64,000 bases of DNA from Candidatus Acididesulfobacter guangdongensis (GTDB taxonomy: Bacteria; SZUA-79; Acidulodesulfobacterales; Acidulodesulfobacteraceae), in the NCBI GenBank assembly GCA_004195045.1, contig SGBC01000004.1:154631-218630 (forward strand), read 5' to 3'. The notes under the pieces were generated by a model, which was not told the DNA's origin, did not search any database, and was given only the letters and a program-made list of their open reading frames with translations. Of the stretch, positions 16,687 through 24,683 are shown one piece after another. Within the stretch, counting starts at the first letter, position 1; every line of letters starts with the position of its first letter. The position numbers were made by a program, and so were the translations under genes.

Positions 16687-16846
16687 AGTTAATGCGTCGG
16701 CATTTTATTATAATGTAATAATAATGTAATATACACCATATTGATTTATTTATAGAATTATATAAAAGCGTATAGAATTATATAAAATTGATTATATAAA
16801 AGTATATAAATAGCGAAAGCTGAACGGAAAGCGTTGATTCTCAATT

Positions 16847-17443
16847 ATGACAGAATATTTATCCGACATAAATGAACTTCAATCGGCGGTAGAAGCTATA
16901 ATTTTTACGTCAGGAGAGCCGGTTCCCTATTCTAAGCTTTTTGAAATTTTAATAACAAAACAATTTGCCGAGCAGCAAGATCCTTTAATAATTAAAAAAA
17001 AGATTAAAGAGGCGGTAGGTTTTATTAAAATTGAATTTAACGAAAAAAGAAGTCACGGAATATATCTGTCTGAAAACGGCGGATATCTGAGTTTTAAAAC
17101 TAAAGCAGAACATTATATGGTTATTTCTGATTTTTTGGCTGTAAAACTTCAAAAATTCACAAAAGTTCAGCTGGAAACTTTAGCCGTAATTGCATACAAA
17201 CAGCCTGTTATACGAAGTGAAATAGAACAGATAAGAGGCGTTGATTCAAGCAATGTTATCAGATTTCTGCTGGATAAAAATCTAATAAGGATTGCAGGAA
17301 AAAAAGATGTAATAGGAAAACCGCTGATGTATAAAACGACTAACTTTTTTTTAGAGATGTTTAATCTTAAAAGTTTGGACGAACTTCCCGCCGAGACAGA
17401 TATGAACGATTTGTTTGCGTTAACGAATAATCAAATAAGCTAA
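16847..17443 (+). CDS. scpB: segregation and condensation protein B
   Basis: Winged-helix kleisin partner in the SMC-ScpA-ScpB condensin. LQSAVEAIIFTSGEPV (11-26) opens the first winged helix and VQLETLAVIAYKQPVIRSEIEQIRG marks the second; RIAGKKDVIGKPLMYKTT is the family's C-terminal signature. The 198-residue length is typical. The usual partner scpA is not adjacent; upstream is the ODP gene. Chromosome organisation role is from the family. Confidence 0.93.
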   Translation: MTEYLSDINELQSAVEAIIFTSGEPVPYSKLFEILITKQFAEQQDPLIIKKKIKEAVGFIKIEFNEKRSHGIYLSENGGYLSFKTKAEHYMVISDFLAVKLQKFTKVQLETLAVIAYKQPVIRSEIEQIRGVDSSNVIRFLLDKNLIRIAGKKDVIGKPLMYKTTNFFLEMFNLKSLDELPAETDMNDLFALTNNQIS

Positions 17444-17468
17444 AAAATTACCGCTTAAAAAAAATTTG

Positions 17469-17477
17469 TGATATAAT
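17469..17477 (+). promoter_or_regulatory. extended -10 TGATATAAT upstream of htpX
   Basis: TGN-TATAAT about 98 bases before the htpX ATG; the intervening leader is A/T-rich with a Shine-Dalgarno at its end. Confidence 0.5.
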
Positions 17478-17574
17478 ATTGCAATAGAATGTTTATTGTA
17501 TAGAATAAAGATAAATAAATTTTATAACTTTATTAAATTTATAAATATTTTTATATAAGGCGGTGGTTTTAGAG

Positions 17575-18435
17575 ATGAATTATTTTAAAACTTTTATTTT
17601 AATGCTTTTATTGACCGTTCTCCTAATTGTTGCCGGCGGACTTCTCGGTGGCGAGGCTGGGATGATTATAGCTCTTATCTTTGCGGCGGTTATGAATATG
17701 GGCACATATTGGTTCAGCGATAAAATGGTATTATCCATGTATCATGCTACTCCGGTTACTGAAAGCGAGCAGCCCGAATTATACTCAATTGTAAGAAATT
17801 TATCGCAAAAAGGAAATCTGCCTATGCCAAAGGTCTATATTGTGGAGGAAGATACTCCAAATGCTTTTGCAACCGGAAGAAATCCTAAACATGCGGCGGT
17901 TTGCGTTACTTCTGGTATCATGAAAATTTTAAACAGAGATGAATTATCCGGAGTTTTAGGGCATGAACTAACGCACGTGAAAAATAGAGATATATTGATA
18001 GGTTCAGTTGCAGCAACTGTCGCTGGAGCAATAAGTATGCTGGCTATGATGGCTGAGTGGGGAGCAATGTTTTCAGGATTCGGCGGCAGAGGGGAAGATA
18101 AAGACGATAATTTTATAGCATTAATAGCTATGGCAATTATAGCTCCTTTAGTCGCAGGTTTAATTCAATTGGCAATCTCAAGGCAAAGAGAGTATGCTGC
18201 CGATAAGGGAGGAGCTAATTTAAGCGGAAACCCGCTTTCTCTTGCCAGCGCGCTAAATAAACTTGAGGCAGGGAATAATGCGGAACCCATGCCTGACAGC
18301 AAAATGGCGAATATTACGGCTCATATGTTTATTGTTAATCCGCTGAGAGGAGGAGGTTTTAAGAAACTTTTCAGCACTCATCCTGCGACTGAAGATAGAA
18401 TCGCGAGGCTTAAAGAAATGGCAAAAGGTTTATAA
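17575..18435 (+). CDS. htpX: zinc metalloprotease HtpX
   Basis: Inner-membrane M48 protease that degrades misfolded membrane proteins. Two N-terminal membrane segments (about 5-25 and 28-46), the catalytic HELTH (130-134), another hydrophobic pair (about 141-160 and 175-195) and the third zinc ligand in REYAADKGG (about 200-208). The ATG at 17575 (MNYFKTF) is preferred over the in-frame GTG at 17563, because AAGGCGGTGG then sits at normal distance. The 286-residue length is typical. Often induced by envelope stress; no such site identified here. Confidence 0.94.
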   Translation: MNYFKTFILMLLLTVLLIVAGGLLGGEAGMIIALIFAAVMNMGTYWFSDKMVLSMYHATPVTESEQPELYSIVRNLSQKGNLPMPKVYIVEEDTPNAFATGRNPKHAAVCVTSGIMKILNRDELSGVLGHELTHVKNRDILIGSVAATVAGAISMLAMMAEWGAMFSGFGGRGEDKDDNFIALIAMAIIAPLVAGLIQLAISRQREYAADKGGANLSGNPLSLASALNKLEAGNNAEPMPDSKMANITAHMFIVNPLRGGGFKKLFSTHPATEDRIARLKEMAKGL

Positions 18436-18599
18436 TAGCCTACCGCCTCTTTAAAAAATTTTCAGAAAAATGACTTATCTTATTGCTTGATTATTATTAA
18501 TAATATGTTATTATATTTTACATTGGCAAAAATTATTTAGACAGATTGATTGGTTTGTTTGTTAGTTATTTTTGTCGCTATTAACTAAAAGAGGTTATT

Positions 18600-19250
18600 T
18601 TGAAACAGATTGCGCCGTCTATTCTTTCGGGTAATTTACTGAATTTATCAAGAGAAATAGAATTAATAGAAGAAGCAGGGGCTGATTTAATCCATATAGA
18701 TATAATGGATGGTATTTTTGTGCCTAACATTACTGCAGGGTGGAATTTTGTTGAAGCTATAAATGAAAAAACTGCTCTGCCTTTGGACGTTCATCTAATG
18801 GTTGACAGGCCTGAAAGGTATATCGAGGATTTTATTAAAGCAGGAGCGGATATACTTACGATTCACCAGGAGGCTTGCATACACTTAAACAGAACAGTTG
18901 AACGGATAAGAGAATTAGAGGCAAGTCCGGGTGTTGCAATTAATCCTTCTACTCCTGTTGCAGTATTAGAAAATATTCTTGATTATGTAGACATGGTTTT
19001 AATAATGTCTGTTAATCCGGGTTTTAGCGGACAGGAATTTATTTATGCGTCTTTATTTAAAGCTGAAAAATTATTCAGAATGATAAATGAAATTGAACTT
19101 GAAACCATTATCGAGATAGACGGAGGAATTAAAGTTTCTAATATTGCAGAAGCTTCCAATTCTGGATGTGATATATTTGTGAGCGGGTCTGGTATATTTG
19201 GTACAGAAAATTATTCTGAAACAATAAATGAAATGAAAAGAAGAGTGTGA
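18600..19250 (+). CDS. rpe: ribulose-phosphate 3-epimerase
   Basis: TIM-barrel enzyme of the pentose phosphate and Calvin pathways interconverting ribulose- and xylulose-5-phosphate. Motifs: APSILSGN (5-12), HIDIMDGIFVPNIT (33-46) with metal-binding His and Asp, LDVHLMV (62-68), MSVNPGFSGQEF (about 136-147), IEIDGGI (about 172-178) and the phosphate-binding VSGSGIF. Starts with TTG at 18600 behind AAAAGAGGTTATT. The 216-residue length is normal. Confidence 0.95.
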   Translation: MKQIAPSILSGNLLNLSREIELIEEAGADLIHIDIMDGIFVPNITAGWNFVEAINEKTALPLDVHLMVDRPERYIEDFIKAGADILTIHQEACIHLNRTVERIRELEASPGVAINPSTPVAVLENILDYVDMVLIMSVNPGFSGQEFIYASLFKAEKLFRMINEIELETIIEIDGGIKVSNIAEASNSGCDIFVSGSGIFGTENYSETINEMKRRV

Positions 19251-19394
19251 CGCATATCAGATTAAATTACAGTTGTTCACGTATTTTTATTTTTCAAGAT
19301 ATAATATATAATAAACAATTAACCTTTAAAAAATTTGTTGCTCCAATTATATTTTAAATTATTTAATCTTTTACCGACATTTACATTATCATAA

Positions 19395-19416
19395 ATACTA
19401 ACATTAATGTTAGTAT
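19395..19416. promoter_or_regulatory. 22-bp perfect palindrome before tRNA-Pro
   Basis: ATACTAACATT and its exact complement AATGTTAGTAT form a gapless palindrome about 85 bases upstream of the tRNA; it could be an operator or a cruciform site. Confidence 0.45.
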
Positions 19417-19500
19417 TAAAAGTTTTATCTATCCTGTGAATCAATTTTATTTATTAGATTGATTATATTAATTTGTTTAAGTCGTTCTCTTACCATATTT

Positions 19501-19577
19501 CGGGACGTGGCGCAGTCCGGTAGCGTACCTGCTTCGGGAGCAGGGGGTCGTGGGTTCAAATCCCGCCGTCCCGACCA
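19501..19577 (+). tRNA. tRNA-Pro, anticodon CGG
   Basis: Acceptor CGGGACG pairs with CGTCCCG, followed by A and an encoded CCA. The anticodon arm is CCTGC-TTCGGGA-GCAGG with CGG at 34-36, and the T arm is GTGGG-TTCAAAT-CCCGC. The 77-nt cloverleaf is complete. The decayed island downstream makes it a plausible integration site. Confidence 0.97.
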
Positions 19578-19620
19578 GTAAAATAAGTGCTTTGCGGTAG
19601 TTTTAAAAAACGGTTTAAAA

Positions 19621-19776
19621 TTGATTGTGCCCTTAATTGTCGGAGTAGGAAAAACAACTACCGCCGTAAATTTAGCCAAATCGCTTACCTTGCCTATTTT
19701 TCCGGTTACAGCTTTAATATGCGGATGCTACCCGTTCCAGCATGGAAATCTTAATATCTTCGGCATGGTTTTCTAT
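19621..19776 (+). pseudogene. scrap of a ParA/MinD-type P-loop ATPase
   Basis: In frame from about 19621 the sequence reads IVGVGKTTTAVNLAKSL, the deviant Walker A of ParA/MinD ATPases, then runs into sequence with no further motif and ends after about 50 codons. No initiation signal. A relic inside the tRNA-Pro island. Confidence 0.45.
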
Positions 19777-19963
19777 TCTTGAAATAGCGGTTTTTTTGGT
19801 TTTAAGCTTAGCGGCAAGTTCTTCCTGAGTTAAACCGGCAGACTCCCTCATCTGGCGAATCATAGCTCCGATTTTAAACTGTTCGTAGCCTCCATCAAAT
19901 CCTTCGCGGAAAGATATGTCCGTTTTTTTTCATATTTTCTGTGTATTTTTTCAAATCACTCAT
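19714..19963 (-). pseudogene. XRE/HigA-type antitoxin with a frameshift
   Basis: Starts [13 protein letters not shown] at 19963. After a run of eight A (minus strand) the frame must slip to continue as [15 protein letters not shown], then the helix-turn-helix [23 protein letters not shown], and it stops after LERVASAY. Intact relatives of about 95 residues regulate and neutralise a RelE/HigB-type toxin. No toxin frame is visible next to it. The slip in A8 could also be a sequencing error. Confidence 0.65.
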
Positions 19964-20229
19964 TTTTACCATAACATTTTTTTTTGCGACGATTTTGTAA
20001 CAAAAATTCAATAAATTTTATACAAAATATATATTATTTATGATTTATTGTCAAGGTCTAAAACAGCTTATGTACTGCGTCTTTAACTGGTGCCCCGACC
20101 GGAACTAACCGATGGCCAAAGGTTTAGAAAACCTGTTATTGCGGATTACGACTTATTGATATTGTTAAATTATTATCATTGTTAAAAATGCTATATGACA
20201 ATTTTGAGACAAAAGGTTTAAATCCGGAC

Positions 20230-20475
20230 TTATTCGTTTGCTGCTTTATCTCTATATATTCTTTCTTCTCTGAATCCCATATGAACGAGTATATCGTATA
20301 GTCTGTCCATTCTATCGGACAGTCTGTCTATTCTGGCGGATAATTTATTATCCACTTCTGTAATTTTATCGGAAAGATTTTTATTTAAACTAATCTTTCT
20401 GTCCGTATGGACATAAACCCCGATGACAAATCCAAGCGTAATTAAAAGTATGCCTAAATTTATATAACCTATCAT
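20230..20475 (-). CDS. small membrane-anchored coiled-coil protein
   Basis: 81 residues: one membrane helix at 5-24 (LGILLITLGFVIGVYV), then a heptad-patterned helix (ITEVDNKLSARIDRLSDRMDRL). No family recognised; similar short proteins occur beside mobile genes. A strong AGGGGGTATT site in front of the ATG supports translation. It sits in the decayed island but is itself undamaged. Confidence 0.6.
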   Translation of the reverse strand: MIGYINLGILLITLGFVIGVYVHTDRKISLNKNLSDKITEVDNKLSARIDRLSDRMDRLYDILVHMGFREERIYRDKAANE

Positions 20476-20814
20476 AATACCCCCTAAATTAAATTAATTC
20501 TTTATTAAATTATACCGCCGTTCTTTAAAATAATAAAGGATTTTTTCTTCATTTCTGATTATTCAAATAAAATCTCTGCGCATTTTTATTTGTTTATTTT
20601 GAAAAAATAAACGCTAATAAATAATTAATGGATAAATAAGGATAAATAAATCTAACTTTTTATTTTTATTACTTTTTTTATTGAATTTTTCTTGATTTTC
20701 TCTGGGGGAGGGATATAATTTACAATAGTTAATATTTAATACTAATAAAATTATGGGAACAAAATTATAGGGACGGATTTATTATTCCTTTTTACCGGTT
20801 GGTAAATTGCCAAT

Positions 20815-20868
20815 AAAAAATCCCCACATATATTGGGGAAATTTATTTTGCAAAATTGGGGATTTTTT
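20815..20868. terminator. bidirectional terminator-like hairpin
   Basis: AAAAAATCCCCA (20815-20826) and TGGGGATTTTTT (20857-20868) are perfect 12-bp inverses, giving an A-run/GC-stem/T-run layout on both strands. An inner CCCC...GGGG pair also exists. Confidence 0.55.
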
Positions 20869-20882
20869 GATTGCAAAATACA

Positions 20883-21040
20883 CCTAAAGAGGGCGTAAAG
20901 TTCTACGTCTGCTACAACGCGATGATTCTAACAACCTCGTGAGAAAGACTATTATAAAAGGCGTGACCCCCGTTCTCATGGGACTTTTAAAGGTTTACGA
21001 ACTGAGGAAGGAAGGGTATGTGTATGTTACCAATCCGTAA
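20883..21040 (+). pseudogene. DsrE-family relic
   Basis: One frame reads PKEGVKFYVCYNAM, the DsrE strand with its Cys; after a frame change the sequence continues as IIKGVTPVLMGLLKVYELRK then EGYVYVTNP and stop, the typical DsrE C-terminus. The N-terminal half is absent. Probably the tail of a broken sulfur-relay gene left in the island. Confidence 0.6.
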
Positions 21041-21084
21041 AATTAATGCGGCGAGATAGGCTCATTATACCTGAAATCTTAATA

Positions 21085-21771
21085 TCATGTATATTTTGCA
21101 TCCAACTGAACACGGTTTACGTTTTTAATTAGACACCCATTACGGAAATTACCGGACACCCTTTTCTCAATTAATTTGATAGTTATTAAATCTTTAGTAA
21201 GCTTATTAGTAGCTTCGGCAATAAGCTTATCTATATCTTCATCGGATATAGTTACTAACCTGTACAATTCGTTGAGTTTCTTAATTTTAAAAGCGGGGTT
21301 CTTTTCTATTAAACCTTTTTCAATACAAAAATAAAAAAAATTGTATAATGTAGATGTTTCAATATTTGCGGTCATAAACGATATTTCAGATTCCCTTTCG
21401 CCGATATTTTTCGGCATTGATAATATTTCTAATTTTCTTTTTAATTGATAATCTTTAATATTGGATTGGGTAATAGCTTGAATATTCTTAGTTTTAAAAA
21501 TAGGCAAGAAATGTTTTGACGAAGTAATTCTAACTTCAATTGTTTTTTGACTAACTGCTTGAGATTTAATATATTGCTCCCATGCGGATAAAAATGTATA
21601 ATTAGAATTAATTGGCATGCTAAATTTTTTTCTAATTAAATCAGTTTCAATGGTATTTGCGATTTGCTGGGCGAGTTTTTTATCATGGGTTTTTGTCGTA
21701 CCTTGATATTGCCTGCCTTCTAATCGCACTTGATGCCAATAAATATTGCCTCTTTTGTATATAGTTGCCAT
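21085..21771 (-). pseudogene. tyrosine recombinase (integrase), catalytic domain lost
   Basis: The N-terminus MATIYKRGNIYWHQVRLEG is the arm-type DNA-binding beta sheet; residues about 60-165 are the SAM-like core-binding domain (WEQYIKSQAVSQKTIEVR). Homology stops near LTKDLITIKL, before the first catalytic Arg, and a short unrelated tail follows. No R-H-x-x-R or catalytic Tyr exists, so it cannot recombine DNA. Placed 1.5 kb after tRNA-Pro, it is probably what remains of the integrase that brought the island. Confidence 0.8.
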
Positions 21772-22098
21772 AATTTTTGATTTAAAAATAAATTTTATGG
21801 TTGATTTAAAAAACGAACTGGGCTATCAAAAAATAGATGCCGTAATTAAAAGTTTGCGTTCTGATGAAAATCTACCTATTTACGAAATAGCATAAGTTAT
21901 ACTATAAATTTTCATGAACGAAAAACACGAACACGAAAAAAGAACACGAACATAACATATACGCCATGGCTTACCGTGAATGGGACTATATGGATATCCT
22001 TAATTTCGACGGATTGGAAACGAGATAGAGATAGGACGAAAATTCATATCATAACGGAAATAATATAACTGTTTTTTTACTGATAATTTTAAATCTTT
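21772..22098. other. decayed spacer with short relic frames
   Basis: Contains a 32-codon frame at 21797-21895 (MVDLKNELGYQKIDAVIKSL...) and a 20-codon frame near 21965-22027, neither recognised and neither with a ribosome site. A short GAACACGAA repeat lies at 21920-21955. Likely island debris. Confidence 0.4.
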
Positions 22099-23499
22099 AT
22101 GAATCTGTTTGACAATAGCGGCAATAATGACGGAAGCGATAACAATGTCGCTGCAAATAAATTTAAAAATAACATTCTCCAACCCCTTGCAGAAAGGCTG
22201 CGGCCTAAATCGTTATATGAGTTCTTTGGGCAAAATCATATTCTTGGCGAAGGCAAACCTTTAAAAAATATGCTTGATGCGGGATTTATACGTTCTATGA
22301 TATTCTGGGGTCCTCCGGGAAGCGGAAAGACCACGCTTGCCACCATAATTGCCGGTATATCCGGTTATGAGTTTTATAAAATTTCTGCAGTCTCAAGCGG
22401 CGTAAAAGAATTAAGAGAAATTATCGACAAGGCAAATACTAATTTTAAATACTACGGCAAGCCTATACTTATCTTTATTGATGAAATTCATCGATTCAAT
22501 AAATCACAGCAAGACATACTGCTTCATTCAATTGAAGAAGGAAGTCTTATCTTAATCGGAGCTACTACAGAAAACCCTTCATTCGAAATAAATTCGCCTA
22601 TTTTATCAAGAGTAACCGTATTTACTTTACATCCCCTATTTAAAGAAGATTTAAACCTGATTATAGACAGAGCGCTTGCCTCCGATGAAACTGTTAAAAA
22701 AAAGAAAATTAACTTAAAAGAAGACGGCAGGGAAGCTCTCATAAGATATTCCGGCAGCGATGCAAGAATAATGCTGAACGCTCTTGAAACGGCCGTAAAT
22801 ACTTCTGAAACAGCCATAAATACTGCTAAACCATATACTGATAACGTCAATGACGACACTATCATACTTGACGCAACGAAAATAGAAGAGGCTTATTTAA
22901 GAACATCAAAATATGATAAAACAGGTGAAGAGCATTATAATACTATCTCCGCTTTTATAAAAAGTTTAAGAGGCAGCGATCCGGACGGAGCTGTTTTCTG
23001 GCTTGCTAAAATGCTTGATTCAGGAGAAGATGCTAAATTTATTGCAAGAAGAATGGTTGTTTTGGCATCTGAAGATGTCGGCAACGCAGAACCTGATGCA
23101 TTAAATTTGGCGGTTAGCTGCTTTAACGCTGTAAATGTAATAGGCATGCCGGAGGCGAGAATTCTTTTGTCGCAGGCGGCAACATACCTTGCAAGCTGTC
23201 CTAAATCAAACGCAAGCTATCTTGCTATAGAATCGGCGTTAAATGATGTGAAAAAATTCCCCGGAATAACAGTTCCGCTTCACTTGAGGAATGCGCCTAC
23301 AAAACTTATGAAAGAGCTTAATTATCATGAAGGATACAGATACGACCACAATTATGAAAATCATTTTGCGAAACAGAAATATCTTCCAGAAGAACTTTCA
23401 GATAGAATATACTACCGACCTGAAAATATCGGCAAGGAAAAAGAAATTAAAATACGTCTTAAAGCATTATGGGAAGAAAGCAAGAATTACCGAGAATAA
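22099..23499 (+). CDS. rarA: replication-associated recombination protein A
   Basis: AAA+ clamp-loader-like ATPase acting at stalled forks. LAERLRPKSLYEFFGQNHI (about 31-49) is the family opening; Walker A GPPGSGKTT (74-82) and Walker B ILIFIDEIHRFNKSQQD (about 125-141) with sensor GATTENPSFE are intact. The C-terminal tetramerisation part (SAFIKSLRGSDPDGAVFWLA, then MLDSGEDAKFIARRM) is present. A short N-terminal extension is Asn/Asp-rich (NSGNNDGSDNN). The 466 residues include this extension and a variable loop near 235-255. Confidence 0.95.
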   Translation: MNLFDNSGNNDGSDNNVAANKFKNNILQPLAERLRPKSLYEFFGQNHILGEGKPLKNMLDAGFIRSMIFWGPPGSGKTTLATIIAGISGYEFYKISAVSSGVKELREIIDKANTNFKYYGKPILIFIDEIHRFNKSQQDILLHSIEEGSLILIGATTENPSFEINSPILSRVTVFTLHPLFKEDLNLIIDRALASDETVKKKKINLKEDGREALIRYSGSDARIMLNALETAVNTSETAINTAKPYTDNVNDDTIILDATKIEEAYLRTSKYDKTGEEHYNTISAFIKSLRGSDPDGAVFWLAKMLDSGEDAKFIARRMVVLASEDVGNAEPDALNLAVSCFNAVNVIGMPEARILLSQAATYLASCPKSNASYLAIESALNDVKKFPGITVPLHLRNAPTKLMKELNYHEGYRYDHNYENHFAKQKYLPEELSDRIYYRPENIGKEKEIKIRLKALWEESKNYRE

Positions 23500-23659
23500 A
23501 ATTGATTATAGCCCAAATGTTAATAAGTGCCGTTTTGTCGGTCTGTCTGAATAGGCAATTCAATGCAGACGGAAAATAGATGAAAATAAATAAAGATACT
23601 ATAAAGGTACTAGAAAAACAGATTAAGATACTATTTAAGTTCGACCGGAAAATAGAAGA

Positions 23660-23911
23660 ATGCTATACACAATATTATTTCAAATATTAAACTATTCAGG
23701 CTTATTGGCTACACTATTAGCCGTCTGGTTCTTTTCGTCGCATAAATACAAAATAGGATTCCTAATATCCATATTAAGCTGCATTCTCTGGATAGCTATC
23801 GCTTATATCGATAACGTATGGAGTTTGTTAATTCTTAATGCGATATTGCTGATATTGGATATAAGAGGATATTTTAAAAAAGATATTCAGAAAATAACGC
23901 AGAAAATATAA
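23660..23911 (+). CDS. small integral membrane protein
   Basis: 83 residues with three hydrophobic helices (about 6-24, 29-50, 53-70) and a basic C-terminus. The pattern GFLISILSCILWIAIAY...LILNAILLILDIRGYF resembles one half of PnuC- or PQ-loop-like proteins, but the match is too short to name. A weak GGAAAATAGAAG precedes the ATG. Function unknown. Confidence 0.6.
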   Translation: MLYTILFQILNYSGLLATLLAVWFFSSHKYKIGFLISILSCILWIAIAYIDNVWSLLILNAILLILDIRGYFKKDIQKITQKI

Positions 23912-24005
23912 AAATAAAATTGCGATTAATACTTTAAGATAGCCGCAATCCTTGCTTCTTCAAGATATATCACCAAAGAAACCAAAGTATTGATATGTAT
24001 TTTTA

Positions 24006-24365
24006 TTATTTCGCTCCAAATTGATCGCACGCATCAATTACGTATCTTATAAATGCGACACTCGGTCCTCCGCCCATGAGAGCCGCCACAAATGCAGCCT
24101 CTATTATTTCCGGTCTTGACGCTTTATGTGAAATAGCGTTTTTTACATGAAAAGCGACACAGTACTCGCATTGCGATTTAACCGATAATGCAATAGATAT
24201 TAATTCTTTAGTTTTTGCGTCTAATGCCCCGCTTTTTTCAGCTTGTTTAAAAAATCCCATAAAAGAATTTGTATATTCCGGATAATCTTTTCCAAGTTCG
24301 TTCATTAAATCAATAAATCTGTCATATGCCATGTTCATGTCTATTTTCATTTCTTTCGGTTCCAT
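24006..24365 (-). CDS. carboxymuconolactone decarboxylase / AhpD-like protein
   Basis: All-helical CMD-domain protein. The signature CEYCVAFHVKNA (about 65-76) contains the CxxC and His proton-relay of AhpD-type peroxidase partners, which suggests thiol-based redox activity rather than decarboxylation. GALDAKTKELISIALSV precedes it as in most family members. At 119 residues it is a single domain. It stands alone in its direction, behind GGGAGGTTAAAA. Likely oxidative defence; the redox partner is unknown. Confidence 0.88.
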   Translation of the reverse strand: MEPKEMKIDMNMAYDRFIDLMNELGKDYPEYTNSFMGFFKQAEKSGALDAKTKELISIALSVKSQCEYCVAFHVKNAISHKASRPEIIEAAFVAALMGGGPSVAFIRYVIDACDQFGAK

Positions 24366-24683
24366 TTTTAACCTCCCTGTATTATTTTAATATTAAATAC
24401 ATTATATATAGTATATAATACTATATATAACAAATATATTATATATAATTATGCAGACGACTTTATTTATTAATTAAACCGATATAAATTTTTGCAGCTA
24501 AATATATAATATATATTATAACCTTATTATCAATATGTATCTCTATTTAATATTATTATCAATATAATTCTATATTATTTATATTTACCCGTTGATAGCG
24601 GAAACAAAGTGCAGCGAAGCTCATTCTCTGCCTTTAGGCATATGGACAAAAAATAAATATAAACTAAACAGAGCAGAGGATTC
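24366..24683. other. divergent spacer
   Basis: 318 bases between the AhpD-like gene and topB. Repeated TATATAATA words near 24405-24450 could hold promoters for both; none is clear enough to call. Confidence 0.4.

Noticed and set aside
19425-19679. 84-codon minus-strand frame containing GRRDLNPRPP
   Set aside because: It is the antisense of tRNA-Pro(CGG), a common spurious frame.
22524-22865. 113-codon minus-strand frame
   Set aside because: Shadow of rarA; the plus strand has intact Walker motifs.
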